64,000 nt of DNA from JAFGPF01 sp034430675 (GTDB taxonomy: Bacteria; Chloroflexota; Dehalococcoidia; Dehalococcoidales; RBG-16-60-22), in NCBI GenBank assembly GCA_034430675.1, contig DAOUEB010000027.1:1-64000 (forward strand), written 5' to 3'. A model generated the notes under the pieces. That model worked only from the letters and a program-made list of their open reading frames with translations. It did not search any database and had not been told where the DNA came from. The position numbers were made by a program, and so were the translations under genes. Positions 57,450-64,000 of the stretch are shown here, one piece after another. Numbering within the stretch: position 1 is the stretch's first letter; each line of letters begins with the position of its first letter.

Positions 57450-57887
57450 CTACTCTTTCCTCTTGTACTCCGGGGAAAAGAAGAGGTCGTGGAAAAGGAT
57501 TGGCTTTTTGGGGTCATTAATTTTCTTGAAGTTGAGCGGGCAGTGGTATAGGCCGGCGGGGACGAATACTGTTGTGGCCTCGGTAATGACGAACTTCTCC
57601 AGGTTTTTACCGTCCAGACTCAGGGTCAGTTCCACCTCTCCGCCCAGGTCGGGCATGTTGGTGAGGTCTCCCCCCACGAAAATCAGGAACTGGTCGAAGT
57701 CGTGGGCATGGCACTCCGATACCATTTCGAAGGGTTCGGTAATGGCCCACCAGCTCATCGAGAAGTCCCGGTTGCCGAAGCCTTCGTTGCTGTGCAGACC
57801 CAGGCGCGGCGCGGAAACCTCGGGGTGGGGTGTTTCTCCGGCCACGACGCCTTTTCTGAAATATTTCTCCAGTTCTGCTTTTGACAT
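57450..57887 (-). CDS. Single-domain cupin, paralogue F
   Basis: 145 aa. Motif 1 is HAHDFDQ (glutamate replaced by glutamine, as in B) and motif 2 is PAGLYHCPL. LFHDLFFSPEYK at the end resembles E. It lies convergent to E, the two forming a 0.9-kb pair separate from the A-D tandem. An AAAGGAGAC ribosome site precedes the ATG at 57887. Confidence 0.72.
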   Translation of the reverse strand: MSKAELEKYFRKGVVAGETPHPEVSAPRLGLHSNEGFGNRDFSMSWWAITEPFEMVSECHAHDFDQFLIFVGGDLTNMPDLGGEVELTLSLDGKNLEKFVITEATTVFVPAGLYHCPLNFKKINDPKKPILFHDLFFSPEYKRKE

Positions 57888-58050
57888 AAAGTTGTCTCCT
57901 TTCTGAACTTATTTTCCTGGGAATATATCGTTAGTATACTTTTGTATCCGTATTTATTCAAGAGGCCTGTTGCCGGTACTTAGCCGAGTCGTATCTTTTC
58001 CAAGCGGTCTCCTTTCGTTCTATATGCGCGAGTGTTTATTAATGGTTTAT

Positions 58051-58124
58051 TGTCATTCCAGCGAAAGCGGGAATCCAGTGGGGGAGTGGTGGCTTGGATT
58101 CCCGGGTCAAGCCCGAGAATGACA
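58051..58124. mobile_element. MITE-like inverted-repeat element (74 bp)
   Basis: Terminal repeats TGTCATTC (58051-58058) and GAATGACA (58117-58124), with internal symmetry GGGAATCC...GGATTCCC. It is non-coding. A left-end fragment of the same family is at 55709-55737, and a short match is at about 58605-58613. Confidence 0.6.
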
Positions 58125-58138
58125 TTATTAAATAATTG

Positions 58139-58552
58139 CTATGTACTGGCTTTTATGCGGGCTTTGAGCTCCAGATAGAATTCCTCGGGGTCTTTGCCGA
58201 TGGATAGCTCTTCCATGGGGCACATGCCCTGGCCGTCGGGTCGTTGAATGTAGGGGACGGTCGTAGTGAGGTGGTACTTGATGCCGTGGCTGTCCAGGGT
58301 CCTGACGGCGAGCTCGCTGCCCAGGGGACTGTAGACCTCCCGGCAGTTTACCTTGACCGCGAGCAGGGCGGCGGCATTGCCCATGATTTTGTCGTAAATG
58401 ATGACCGGCCCGCCCCCCGCTTGGTGCGCGGCGATGTACTCCATCAGGGGCAGCAGCCGGTCTTTTTTCGAGCTGAAGACCAGCGTTTCACCGCCGTATA
58501 TCCGCAGCGTGTCATCGCTGGTCAGGAAATCGTTGTAGAGGTCTTTAGACAT
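58139..58552 (-). CDS. DUF1893-family protein
   Basis: 137 aa. LYNDFLTSDDTLRIYGGETLVFSSKKDRLLPLMEYI is the family's characteristic N-terminus; key residues include the paired Asp, the SSKKDR and the later KVNCREVYSPLGSELAVR. DUF1893 proteins have a cytidine-deaminase-like fold but no known reaction. No operon partner lies close by. Confidence 0.82.
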   Translation of the reverse strand: MSKDLYNDFLTSDDTLRIYGGETLVFSSKKDRLLPLMEYIAAHQAGGGPVIIYDKIMGNAAALLAVKVNCREVYSPLGSELAVRTLDSHGIKYHLTTTVPYIQRPDGQGMCPMEELSIGKDPEEFYLELKARIKAST

Positions 58553-58622
58553 GGTCTATTAATTATGATATCTGGCCTTAAATGAAATGTCAAAAACGAC
58601 GGATTGTCATTCCGGGGTGTCT

Positions 58623-58797
58623 AAGAGGGGCTTCAGCCCCTCTTCCTTATCCATCCCCCTCTTCTTGATAGGAGAGGCCTGCCTGCGCGTAGCCTGCTTG
58701 TGCTAAAGCTTCAGCGAAGGCAAGCCGCTCTCGCCTGCCGAAGCCTCGTGCGGCGGGCAGGCGCTTCGGCGAAGGCAGGGGGACACAGGGGGTGAGG
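58623..58797. repeat. Interspersed hairpin repeat, longest copy
   Basis: AAGAGGGGC-TTCA-GCCCCTCTT (58623-58644), a TCCCCCTCTT tract, then GCCTGCC/GGCAGGC and GCTTCAGCGAAGGC-type units, ending GGCAGGGGGACACAGGGGG. It is the fourth member of the family at 12982, 33221 and 37252. It fills most of the gap between the DUF1893 gene and the next ORF. Confidence 0.6.
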
Positions 58798-58879
58798 TAG
58801 ATATGTTACCGAATGTTGACAGGCTTACCTGTATGGGTATATCTTGAGGGTGCAAAAGAGAGCGCGTAAAGAGGTAACG

Positions 58880-59182
58880 ATGGGCTTTATTTCTTTTCTT
58901 AAGAAGATATTCGTCGGTTCCGATGCTGATGATGCCGAGTTGCGGGCGGCCAGGGCCAGGCATGGCATTGACATAGATGATAAGGGCGGTGAAGGGGAGG
59001 ATAAAAAAGAGCGGGAGCCTTACGACGCCTGGGACGAGATAAGGAACATGCGCACCAATTTTTTCCTGGGGAGCTGGGTTAATAAGAAATTCCGGCCGAT
59101 TGGCCAGGAAAAGGTGAAGAAAGAGCTGGCGGACCTGGAGAAGAAGCGGGAAGAGGAGAGGAAGCAGAAGGAGGAGGGGTAG
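58880..59182 (+). CDS. Small charged protein, unknown function
   Basis: 100 aa from the ATG at 58880, with AAGAGG seven bases upstream; a longer frame from 58844 lacks a site. It begins with an amphipathic hydrophobic segment (GFISFLKKIFVG), a possible membrane anchor, then a very charged Asp/Glu/Arg/Lys-rich body with a long C-terminal helix (KVKKELADLEKKREEERKQ). No family is recognised. Confidence 0.5.
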   Translation: MGFISFLKKIFVGSDADDAELRAARARHGIDIDDKGGEGEDKKEREPYDAWDEIRNMRTNFFLGSWVNKKFRPIGQEKVKKELADLEKKREEERKQKEEG

Positions 59183-59211
59183 GGGGGGTGATAATTTATA
59201 ATAATTGAGCA

Positions 59212-59447
59212 CTTGGTACTAGTGAAGGTATTTCATCCCCAGTGCGACCATCAAGTTCTCGCCCCGTCTTTTTCTTGTTTATCCCCCCCATTGCTTAAAG
59301 GAAAATGGCACTTTATTTGCTTGGCACTGGTTACGAATATCAAGTGCCCAGTTCTTTTTCATTGGTCTGGATTTTGGGCCAGACTCTCCGCCAACAATGA
59401 CCCAGTCTATTCCTTTTAATTGAAGGTCTGAAATAGGGCCGAGAAGC
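59212..59447 (-). pseudogene. Remnant of a DUF5131 (phage Gp37/Gp68-like) gene
   Basis: Read leftward, one frame gives LLGPISDLQLKGIDWVIVGGESG then RPMKKNWALDIRNQCQANKVPF and FKQWGG, the recognisable C-terminal half of DUF5131 proteins. A stop follows at 59281-59279, but shifting by one base at a run of seven G/C (59283-59289) restores INKKKTGRELDGRTGDEIP, the expected next segment. Upstream, a TAG interrupts the frame at about 59450. So this is an eroded phage gene. Confidence 0.6.
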
Positions 59448-59450
59448 AGT

Positions 59451-59582
59451 TTCTACTACCAGCCAGATTACCTGCTCGAAGGATATCAACGCGCCCTGTC
59501 AATTGGAGGGTTCGGGCGTTACTTCATCGCGCTTCTGCCGGCTGACGGCATTGACAACCCGAATGGTGCTGGTGTAAATTAG
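59451..59582 (+). pseudogene. Possible 3' remnant of a second gene
   Basis: On the plus strand, TTC at 59451 opens a 43-codon frame (FYYQPDYLLEGYQRALSIGG... to GIDNPNGAGVN) that ends at TAG 59580-59582. It is protein-like in composition but has no start codon. It abuts the DUF5131 remnant head-on, so the junction at about 59449 looks like a deletion breakpoint. Identity unknown. Confidence 0.35.
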
Positions 59583-59908
59583 GCTAATATATCATATATG
59601 GAATCATAGAAAGATTTATCAGCATATGCCTTAGAATGTCTCACGCTGGCTCACGACGATAGCTTTTGTCAATAGGAGTACGGTAACGCACATGTTCTGG
59701 GTGATAAAGCTGGTAGCTGCTGGCTCTCTCAGATGAAAGGAGGTGCGCCTTTCCGAGATAACTTCACGGATGACTGAATATCTGAATAGTGGCAGGACCT
59801 CTTTACCTGAATCAGGCGAGTAATTATACCTGATTAACCAGGAAAACGAGTACCGCCACGTTATCATAAGTCAGTCACTGAATTTAATGATGGAGGAGGT
59901 AATACAGT
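59583..59908. other. Non-coding region before the TRAP operon
   Basis: About 325 bp with no ORF that I can support. It ends with a strong GGAGGAGG ribosome site for the TRAP binding protein. It presumably holds the operon promoter, but I see no convincing -35/-10 pair or known riboswitch. Confidence 0.3.
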
Positions 59909-60961
59909 ATGAAAAGGATACTATTCTTGCTTTCCACTTTTGTGATTGTCACCTCGGTGCTTCTTAGTTTGGTTGTCTCGTGTGCCGAGCCAGAACCGGA
60001 GCCAGCTCCGGCCCCGGCTCCCGCCCCGGCGCCGAAAGAACCGGTTATCTTGAGGCTGACTATCCCCACGCCTGCCGGTGATAAGCTCACCGTCAATGCT
60101 GAAGAGCTTGGGCAGAGATTCAGCGACCGTACCGATGGCGCCTACCAGATAAAGGTATACCCCGGCGAACAACTGGTGAAAGTACCGGAGACCATGGACG
60201 CCGTCAGGACGGGCGCCGTCGAGATGGCCTCGATAGGATTGGGCATTTTCGCCGGCCTCGACCCCGGGCTTGCCGAAGTACCCATGTTATACAATAACGT
60301 CCGGGCAAATGCCGCCGCCTGCAGGCCGTCAATGGAGCTGTATAACGAGATACTCATGGGGAAAATGAACCAGATAGGGCTGGCCGCCTATACCACCGGC
60401 GCCCAGGAGATGATCTCCAAAAAACCGGTGAAGACCCTTGAGGACTGGGAAGGACTGCTGATTGGAGCTACTAATCCGGAGGGTGCCGCCCTGTCAACCA
60501 GTCTCGGCGCTTCTCCCGTGGTTATTATGTGGACCGAATGTTACTCGAACCTGGAGAAGGGCGTCGTCGATGCCGTACTCACCTCAACCCAGTGGACGAT
60601 TATATCGGGACTGGCTGATGTTGCTGATTATGTGACGATGTTCTATGCCTCCCCTACCTTTAACACGTACCTTCTGAACCTGGACGTCTGGAATGAGATG
60701 CCGAAGGACGTACAGGATATCCTGATTGAGGAAGCGTGGCGAGTGTCCGATGAGATGTCCGCCGTCCACATCAATCTGGAGGAAGAGGACAAAGATACGC
60801 TCACCTCTCTGGGGATAGAGGTCTATACCGTACCCAAGGCAGAACGCGATAAATGGGTAGCAGCGGTCAAGTCGTATGTTGATGAGAAACTTGCCAGTCT
60901 GGGTGATTTCGGCGCGAAAATCCGGCAAATTGCCGAGAAGGCAAACGCTGATAATCCGTAA
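59909..60961 (+). CDS. TRAP transporter substrate-binding lipoprotein (DctP family)
   Basis: 350 aa. A signal peptide ends at LVVSC (lipobox Cys near residue 25) followed by a PEPEPAPAPAPAPAP spacer, as expected for a surface-anchored binding protein in a cell lacking an outer membrane. The DctP fold follows (EELGQRFSDRTDGAYQIKVYPGEQL; LEKGVVDAVLT; later WKALPKDVQ-like NEMPKDVQDIL). It binds a carboxylate or similar solute and delivers it to the DctQ/DctM pair encoded downstream. Confidence 0.92.
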   Translation: MKRILFLLSTFVIVTSVLLSLVVSCAEPEPEPAPAPAPAPAPKEPVILRLTIPTPAGDKLTVNAEELGQRFSDRTDGAYQIKVYPGEQLVKVPETMDAVRTGAVEMASIGLGIFAGLDPGLAEVPMLYNNVRANAAACRPSMELYNEILMGKMNQIGLAAYTTGAQEMISKKPVKTLEDWEGLLIGATNPEGAALSTSLGASPVVIMWTECYSNLEKGVVDAVLTSTQWTIISGLADVADYVTMFYASPTFNTYLLNLDVWNEMPKDVQDILIEEAWRVSDEMSAVHINLEEEDKDTLTSLGIEVYTVPKAERDKWVAAVKSYVDEKLASLGDFGAKIRQIAEKANADNP

Positions 60962-61175
60962 TCCGTACCGGTAAAGTACGGTAGATTCACTTTATAAGTA
61001 CGATACACCGAAGCTGAGTGTTCCTCGGCATGAATAAATGTGTCCTGAGCAGTCTTTCTCTCGAAAGGAATCCTGGGAGATGTTTGCCCTCTTTGCAGGG
61101 TGCGCCGGATAACCGTCAGCGGTAGTCAACCTGGCAGGCGGTGGCTTCAGGCAACTCTGGTAGTATGAGGAGGTC

Positions 61176-61709
61176 GTGTCATTGGAAAGGGACGGCAGAT
61201 GGAAACTGGACAGGATAATTGAGAAGGCCAGCCACGTCTTTCTGGTGCTCAGCGGAATCCTGATAGTCGTGATGATGTTTACCGCGACTTACGGTGTGGT
61301 ACGTCGCTATGCGCTCAATAGTCCGGAGCCCTATTCCTATGAGTTCAGCACCATGTTTCTGTTGTTCTCCTTTGTCTTTGCGATATCGGCTGTGGAAAGG
61401 CTGGACCGGCATATCAAGGTCGATTTCATCAGCGGTCATCTCCCTGAACGGGTGCGACATATTATCCTTAATATTATCGCCCCTCTTATGGGGCTCTTCT
61501 TTGCCTTCATGCTTACTTGGCAGGGGGTTGAAACATCTCTGTTCTCGTTAAAAATTGGCGAAGTCAGCTCATCATCGTGGCGGGAACCCTTGTTCCCGAT
61601 AAAACTGATGGTACCCATAGGCTATGCCATGCTCATTCTCGTTCTCTTGGCCCGTCTCTATAAAGGCTTCGCTTCCCTGAAAGGTGGCATAAAGAAGCGG
61701 CGAGAGTAA
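61176..61709 (+). CDS. TRAP transporter small permease (DctQ family)
   Basis: 177 aa, GTG start after GAGGAGG. It has four transmembrane helices (about 15-38, 54-74, 90-112, 133-155) and the RYALNSPEPYSYEFSTMFLLFSFVFAISAVERLDRHIKVDF signature region of DctQ. It is the small membrane subunit that pairs with DctM. It follows the binding protein by 214 bp, which contains only a weak hairpin (CCGTAC/GTACGG at 60963-60981). Confidence 0.9.
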   Translation: MSLERDGRWKLDRIIEKASHVFLVLSGILIVVMMFTATYGVVRRYALNSPEPYSYEFSTMFLLFSFVFAISAVERLDRHIKVDFISGHLPERVRHIILNIIAPLMGLFFAFMLTWQGVETSLFSLKIGEVSSSSWREPLFPIKLMVPIGYAMLILVLLARLYKGFASLKGGIKKRRE

Positions 61710-61763
61710 GGTTCGGCACCGGCTGGCCGTTTTAGGCGTACTACGCCGGAAACTGGGGATAGT

Positions 61764-63065
61764 ATGGATTATACAACAGCGGCAATAATATGTGTGGCCG
61801 GCATGCTCCTCTTCCTGATGCTGGGAGTGCCGATTGCCTACTCCCTGGGATTTGTTTCCATCATCGTCGGGATTATCACCTTCGGTGGTGCGTGCCTTCC
61901 GAAAATCGGCTGGATCACCTTTCACCTGCTCTATAACCTGAACTGGACCCCCCTCCCCCTGTTCACTCTGATGGCCTGCACCATCGCCGAGACCAGAATC
62001 GGTGAAGACCTCTTCCGCGCCGCCAGGAACTGGTTATCCCGTGTCCCCGGCGGCATAATCGCTGCCAGTGTCTGGGGTGAAGCTGGGATGGCCGCCGCTC
62101 TGGGTGCCAGCGGACCCACGATAATCGCCGTGGGCAAGGTCGCCGTGCCCGAATTTGAACGGTATCACTACAGCAAGGCGCTCGGTCTCGGAGCATTGAC
62201 CTGTGGTGGTGTCCTGGGACCGCTGATTCCCCCCAGCGCCACCATGATTATTTACGCCATCATGTCCAATGTCCCCTTGGGCAGGCTTTTTATCGCTGGC
62301 ATTATACCGGGAGTTATCCTGGCCCTTATGCTGTCGATAGTGCCCATCATCCTCTGCGCGCGAAACCCCGCCCTCGGTGGTGCTGTCGGCGCCGTCAGCT
62401 GGGGAGAAAGGTTCTCGTCACTGAAAAGGGTCTGGCCTATTGCTCTGGTTATGGCCTGCGTACTCGGTTCCATTTATCTCGGCATTGCCACGCCGACGGA
62501 AGCAGGTGGCGTGGGCAGTTTCGTCGTGCTGGTGATTGCGGTCACCTTTTACCGCCTCAGGCTCAAAGGCCTCTACCGGGCGATGCTGGAAACGGCGCTG
62601 ATTAATGCCATGATTCTCATTATCCTGGTTGGCGCGTCCTTCTTTTCGTATGTCGTGGGAAGCTCTGCCATGGCGGAGAGTCTGGCCACGTTCGTTAAGT
62701 CACTCGGGATATCGCCGGTACTGGTAATTGTCTGCATTATGCTTGTTCTGCTCATTCTCGGTTGTTTTATCGAGGGGATTACCATTATGATGTTGACCAT
62801 ACCCATCTTTGTTCCCATGGTTATGGCGCTTGGCTATAATCCGCTATGGTTTGGCATACTGTACGTAACTAATATGGAAATAGCATTGATTACTCCCCCC
62901 ATGGGCATCAATCTCTTTCTGGTGAGAAACACCTTTGATATACAGACAATGGAGCTTCTCAGGGGAATAGCGCCTTTCATGATTGTCCTCATACTCTTCT
63001 TAGCGCTCATGGTGGCCGTTCCCCAGCTAAGTACATGGTTGCCCGGCATGATGATAGGAAAATAA
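61764..63065 (+). CDS. TRAP transporter large permease (DctM family)
   Basis: 433 aa with about 12 membrane helices. PLFTLMACTIAETRIGEDLFRAARNWLSRVPGG, GASGPTIIAVGKVAVPE and GVLGPLIPPSATMIIYAI are DctM hallmarks, and the C-terminal half repeats the fold (ATPTEAGGVG; TPPMGINLFLVRN). It catalyses sodium-coupled import. With the P and Q genes it makes a complete TRAP system; the substrate is not predictable. Confidence 0.93.
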   Translation: MDYTTAAIICVAGMLLFLMLGVPIAYSLGFVSIIVGIITFGGACLPKIGWITFHLLYNLNWTPLPLFTLMACTIAETRIGEDLFRAARNWLSRVPGGIIAASVWGEAGMAAALGASGPTIIAVGKVAVPEFERYHYSKALGLGALTCGGVLGPLIPPSATMIIYAIMSNVPLGRLFIAGIIPGVILALMLSIVPIILCARNPALGGAVGAVSWGERFSSLKRVWPIALVMACVLGSIYLGIATPTEAGGVGSFVVLVIAVTFYRLRLKGLYRAMLETALINAMILIILVGASFFSYVVGSSAMAESLATFVKSLGISPVLVIVCIMLVLLILGCFIEGITIMMLTIPIFVPMVMALGYNPLWFGILYVTNMEIALITPPMGINLFLVRNTFDIQTMELLRGIAPFMIVLILFLALMVAVPQLSTWLPGMMIGK

Positions 63066-63404
63066 AACATTAATTTATATCATTAATTGTTCATCTATCC
63101 GGCAAAGGATCTCTTTAACTCTACTAATAAATTCCTCATTACAATGATAAAGATATTTAATAACTGCTCCGTTAAAATCACTTAATTATTGGATTATATC
63201 CCCACTAGTGCCAGCGTCCCAAAGCATTGGTAATTACGCTTAAGGCACGATTTGTCTTCCTAGTGAGTCATGGCTGACTCAAAACCAACATTCTGACTTT
63301 TTGTTTGGCAACGTTTAGCCAATTTGTGCAAACATGGAGTCGCCGAATAATCCAGCCTTTATAAAATTCAAGCGAGAATACCCGTCAGCTTGCTGGGGGG
63401 TTAT
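63066..63404. other. Intergenic region, no gene seen
   Basis: About 340 AT-rich bases between dctM-type gene and the convergent MFS gene. I see no ORF, tRNA or clear terminator. A plus-strand ORF beginning at 63334 is the antisense of the MFS gene and is not a gene. Confidence 0.4.
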
Positions 63405-64000
63405 TCACTCCGCTGACTTCGTCCTGTCAATACGGATGTTCTTCCTGACAACCATCGTCACGGCTAAAGCCAGTACCATAACGCCGGAGCTCAATATCAG
63501 TCCCCGTTCTACCCCTACCATGCCGCTGGCCCAGCCCATCACGGGCGCGCCGATAGCCACCCCGGCCGTAAGAAGAGCGTGGAAAATCCCGGTACCCAGG
63601 CCGCGCTCTTCCGCCGCGGTATGGTCGGCCACCGTAGCTGAAACCGACGGAAAAATCGTGCCGTAAGCGGCGCCATATAACGCCATCACGGCTATCAACA
63701 GGGGGAAGTCCGCCATCCAGGGCAGCAGCACCAGAGCCACGATGCCGAAAGCCAGTCCGGCTGCGGTCAGTCCCGCCCTCCCGACACGGTCGGAGAGAAT
63801 CCCCATGGGCATCTGCAGAATAATGAACATAACCGCGAAAGCCGCCAGCAGCATGCCGACATGGAAGGCTTCCATGCCCAGGTTTTTCAGATAGAGGGGT
63901 AAAAGCGTGACAACGCCGCCGAAAGAGAAATACTGCGCGAATATCGTGCAGTACGGACTGATAAGTTCTCTTCTTCTCAATAAGTCCTTTACCCTCCGCC
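63405..64000 (-). CDS. MFS transporter, C-terminal half (cut by window edge)
   Basis: The reverse-strand frame stays open from the stop at 63405 through the right edge (the codons before the apparent start at 63980 are in frame and coding-like, RRVKDLLRRREL), so the gene continues beyond the window. The visible 198 residues hold six transmembrane helices with GILSDRVGRAG (the conserved MFS loop 8-9 motif) and TGIFHALLTAGVAIGAPVMGW. This is the second six-helix bundle of a drug- or sugar-type major facilitator. The substrate is unknown. Confidence 0.88.
   Translation of the reverse strand, partial: RRVKDLLRRRELISPYCTIFAQYFSFGGVVTLLPLYLKNLGMEAFHVGMLLAAFAVMFIILQMPMGILSDRVGRAGLTAAGLAFGIVALVLLPWMADFPLLIAVMALYGAAYGTIFPSVSATVADHTAAEERGLGTGIFHALLTAGVAIGAPVMGWASGMVGVERGLILSSGVMVLALAVTMVVRKNIRIDRTKSAE

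Noticed and set aside
59213..59419. 68-aa plus-strand ORF
   Set aside because: It is antisense to the DUF5131 remnant, which gives recognisable protein on the minus strand.
63334..63666. 110-aa plus-strand ORF
   Set aside because: It overlaps the MFS transporter, whose helices and loop motif are on the minus strand.

Overview
The window looks like chromosomal DNA from a Chloroflexota bacterium, most likely class Dehalococcoidia. This is inferred from gene content and gene order, not from a database search. The main reasons are a division cluster reduced to mraZ-rsmH-ftsA-ftsZ with no murein genes, a bacterial Elp3, a GbsR/MarR-macAB-cvpA block, the order tRNA-Thr/Tyr/Thr-tuf-rpmG-secE-nusG-rplKAJL, and TRAP, CoA-transferase and cupin genes typical of anaerobic uncultured members.

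Bases 1 to about 9,000 are one end of an integrated mobile element. A leftward operon of small cysteine-rich proteins leads into a DnaC-type helicase loader and a replication initiator. The initiator gene contains a dense array of 8-bp TCACCTGA-type boxes, which is a candidate origin. A rightward phage-like repressor and a large serine recombinase follow. The recombinase frame runs straight through the antisense of a tRNA-Gln gene, which marks the integration junction. The other end of the element lies outside the window.

Bases 9,100 to 24,400 are housekeeping chromosome: small conserved genes, tRNA-Leu next to leuS, proC, a regulator-controlled MacAB-type efflux operon, cvpA, a ferredoxin, coaD-rsmD, and the minimal dcw cluster, whose mraZ promoter carries four TGG boxes at 10-bp spacing. 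Bases 24,500 to 36,400 hold a MogA/MoaB-like gene, trmD-rplS-priA-def, an amino-acid permease operon with a universal stress protein and two TrkA-type proteins, and the DNA-uptake genes comEA-comEC. A Trm9-like methyltransferase and elp3 lie divergently at 36.4-38.8 kb, with a short inverted-repeat element between them. They may form a wobble-uridine modification pair.

Bases 38,700 to 51,200 contain a frameshifted DUF5667-like gene, a PAS-STAS protein in line with a two-subunit CoA-transferase, an Fe-S flavoprotein, tRNA-Asn, a rhomboid protease, and the tRNA-tuf/ribosomal-protein operon with an L10-type leader. L19 and L7/L12 both carry unusual charged, low-complexity extensions.

Bases 51,200 to 58,000 are the least explained region. 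Six paralogous single-domain cupins (four in tandem, two as a convergent pair) lie around comM, a lipoprotein and a DUF169 protein. The remainder holds a DUF1893 protein, interspersed MITE-like and hairpin repeats, decayed gene remnants (including one DUF5131-like), a complete TRAP transporter operon, and the C-terminal half of an MFS transporter cut by the right edge.
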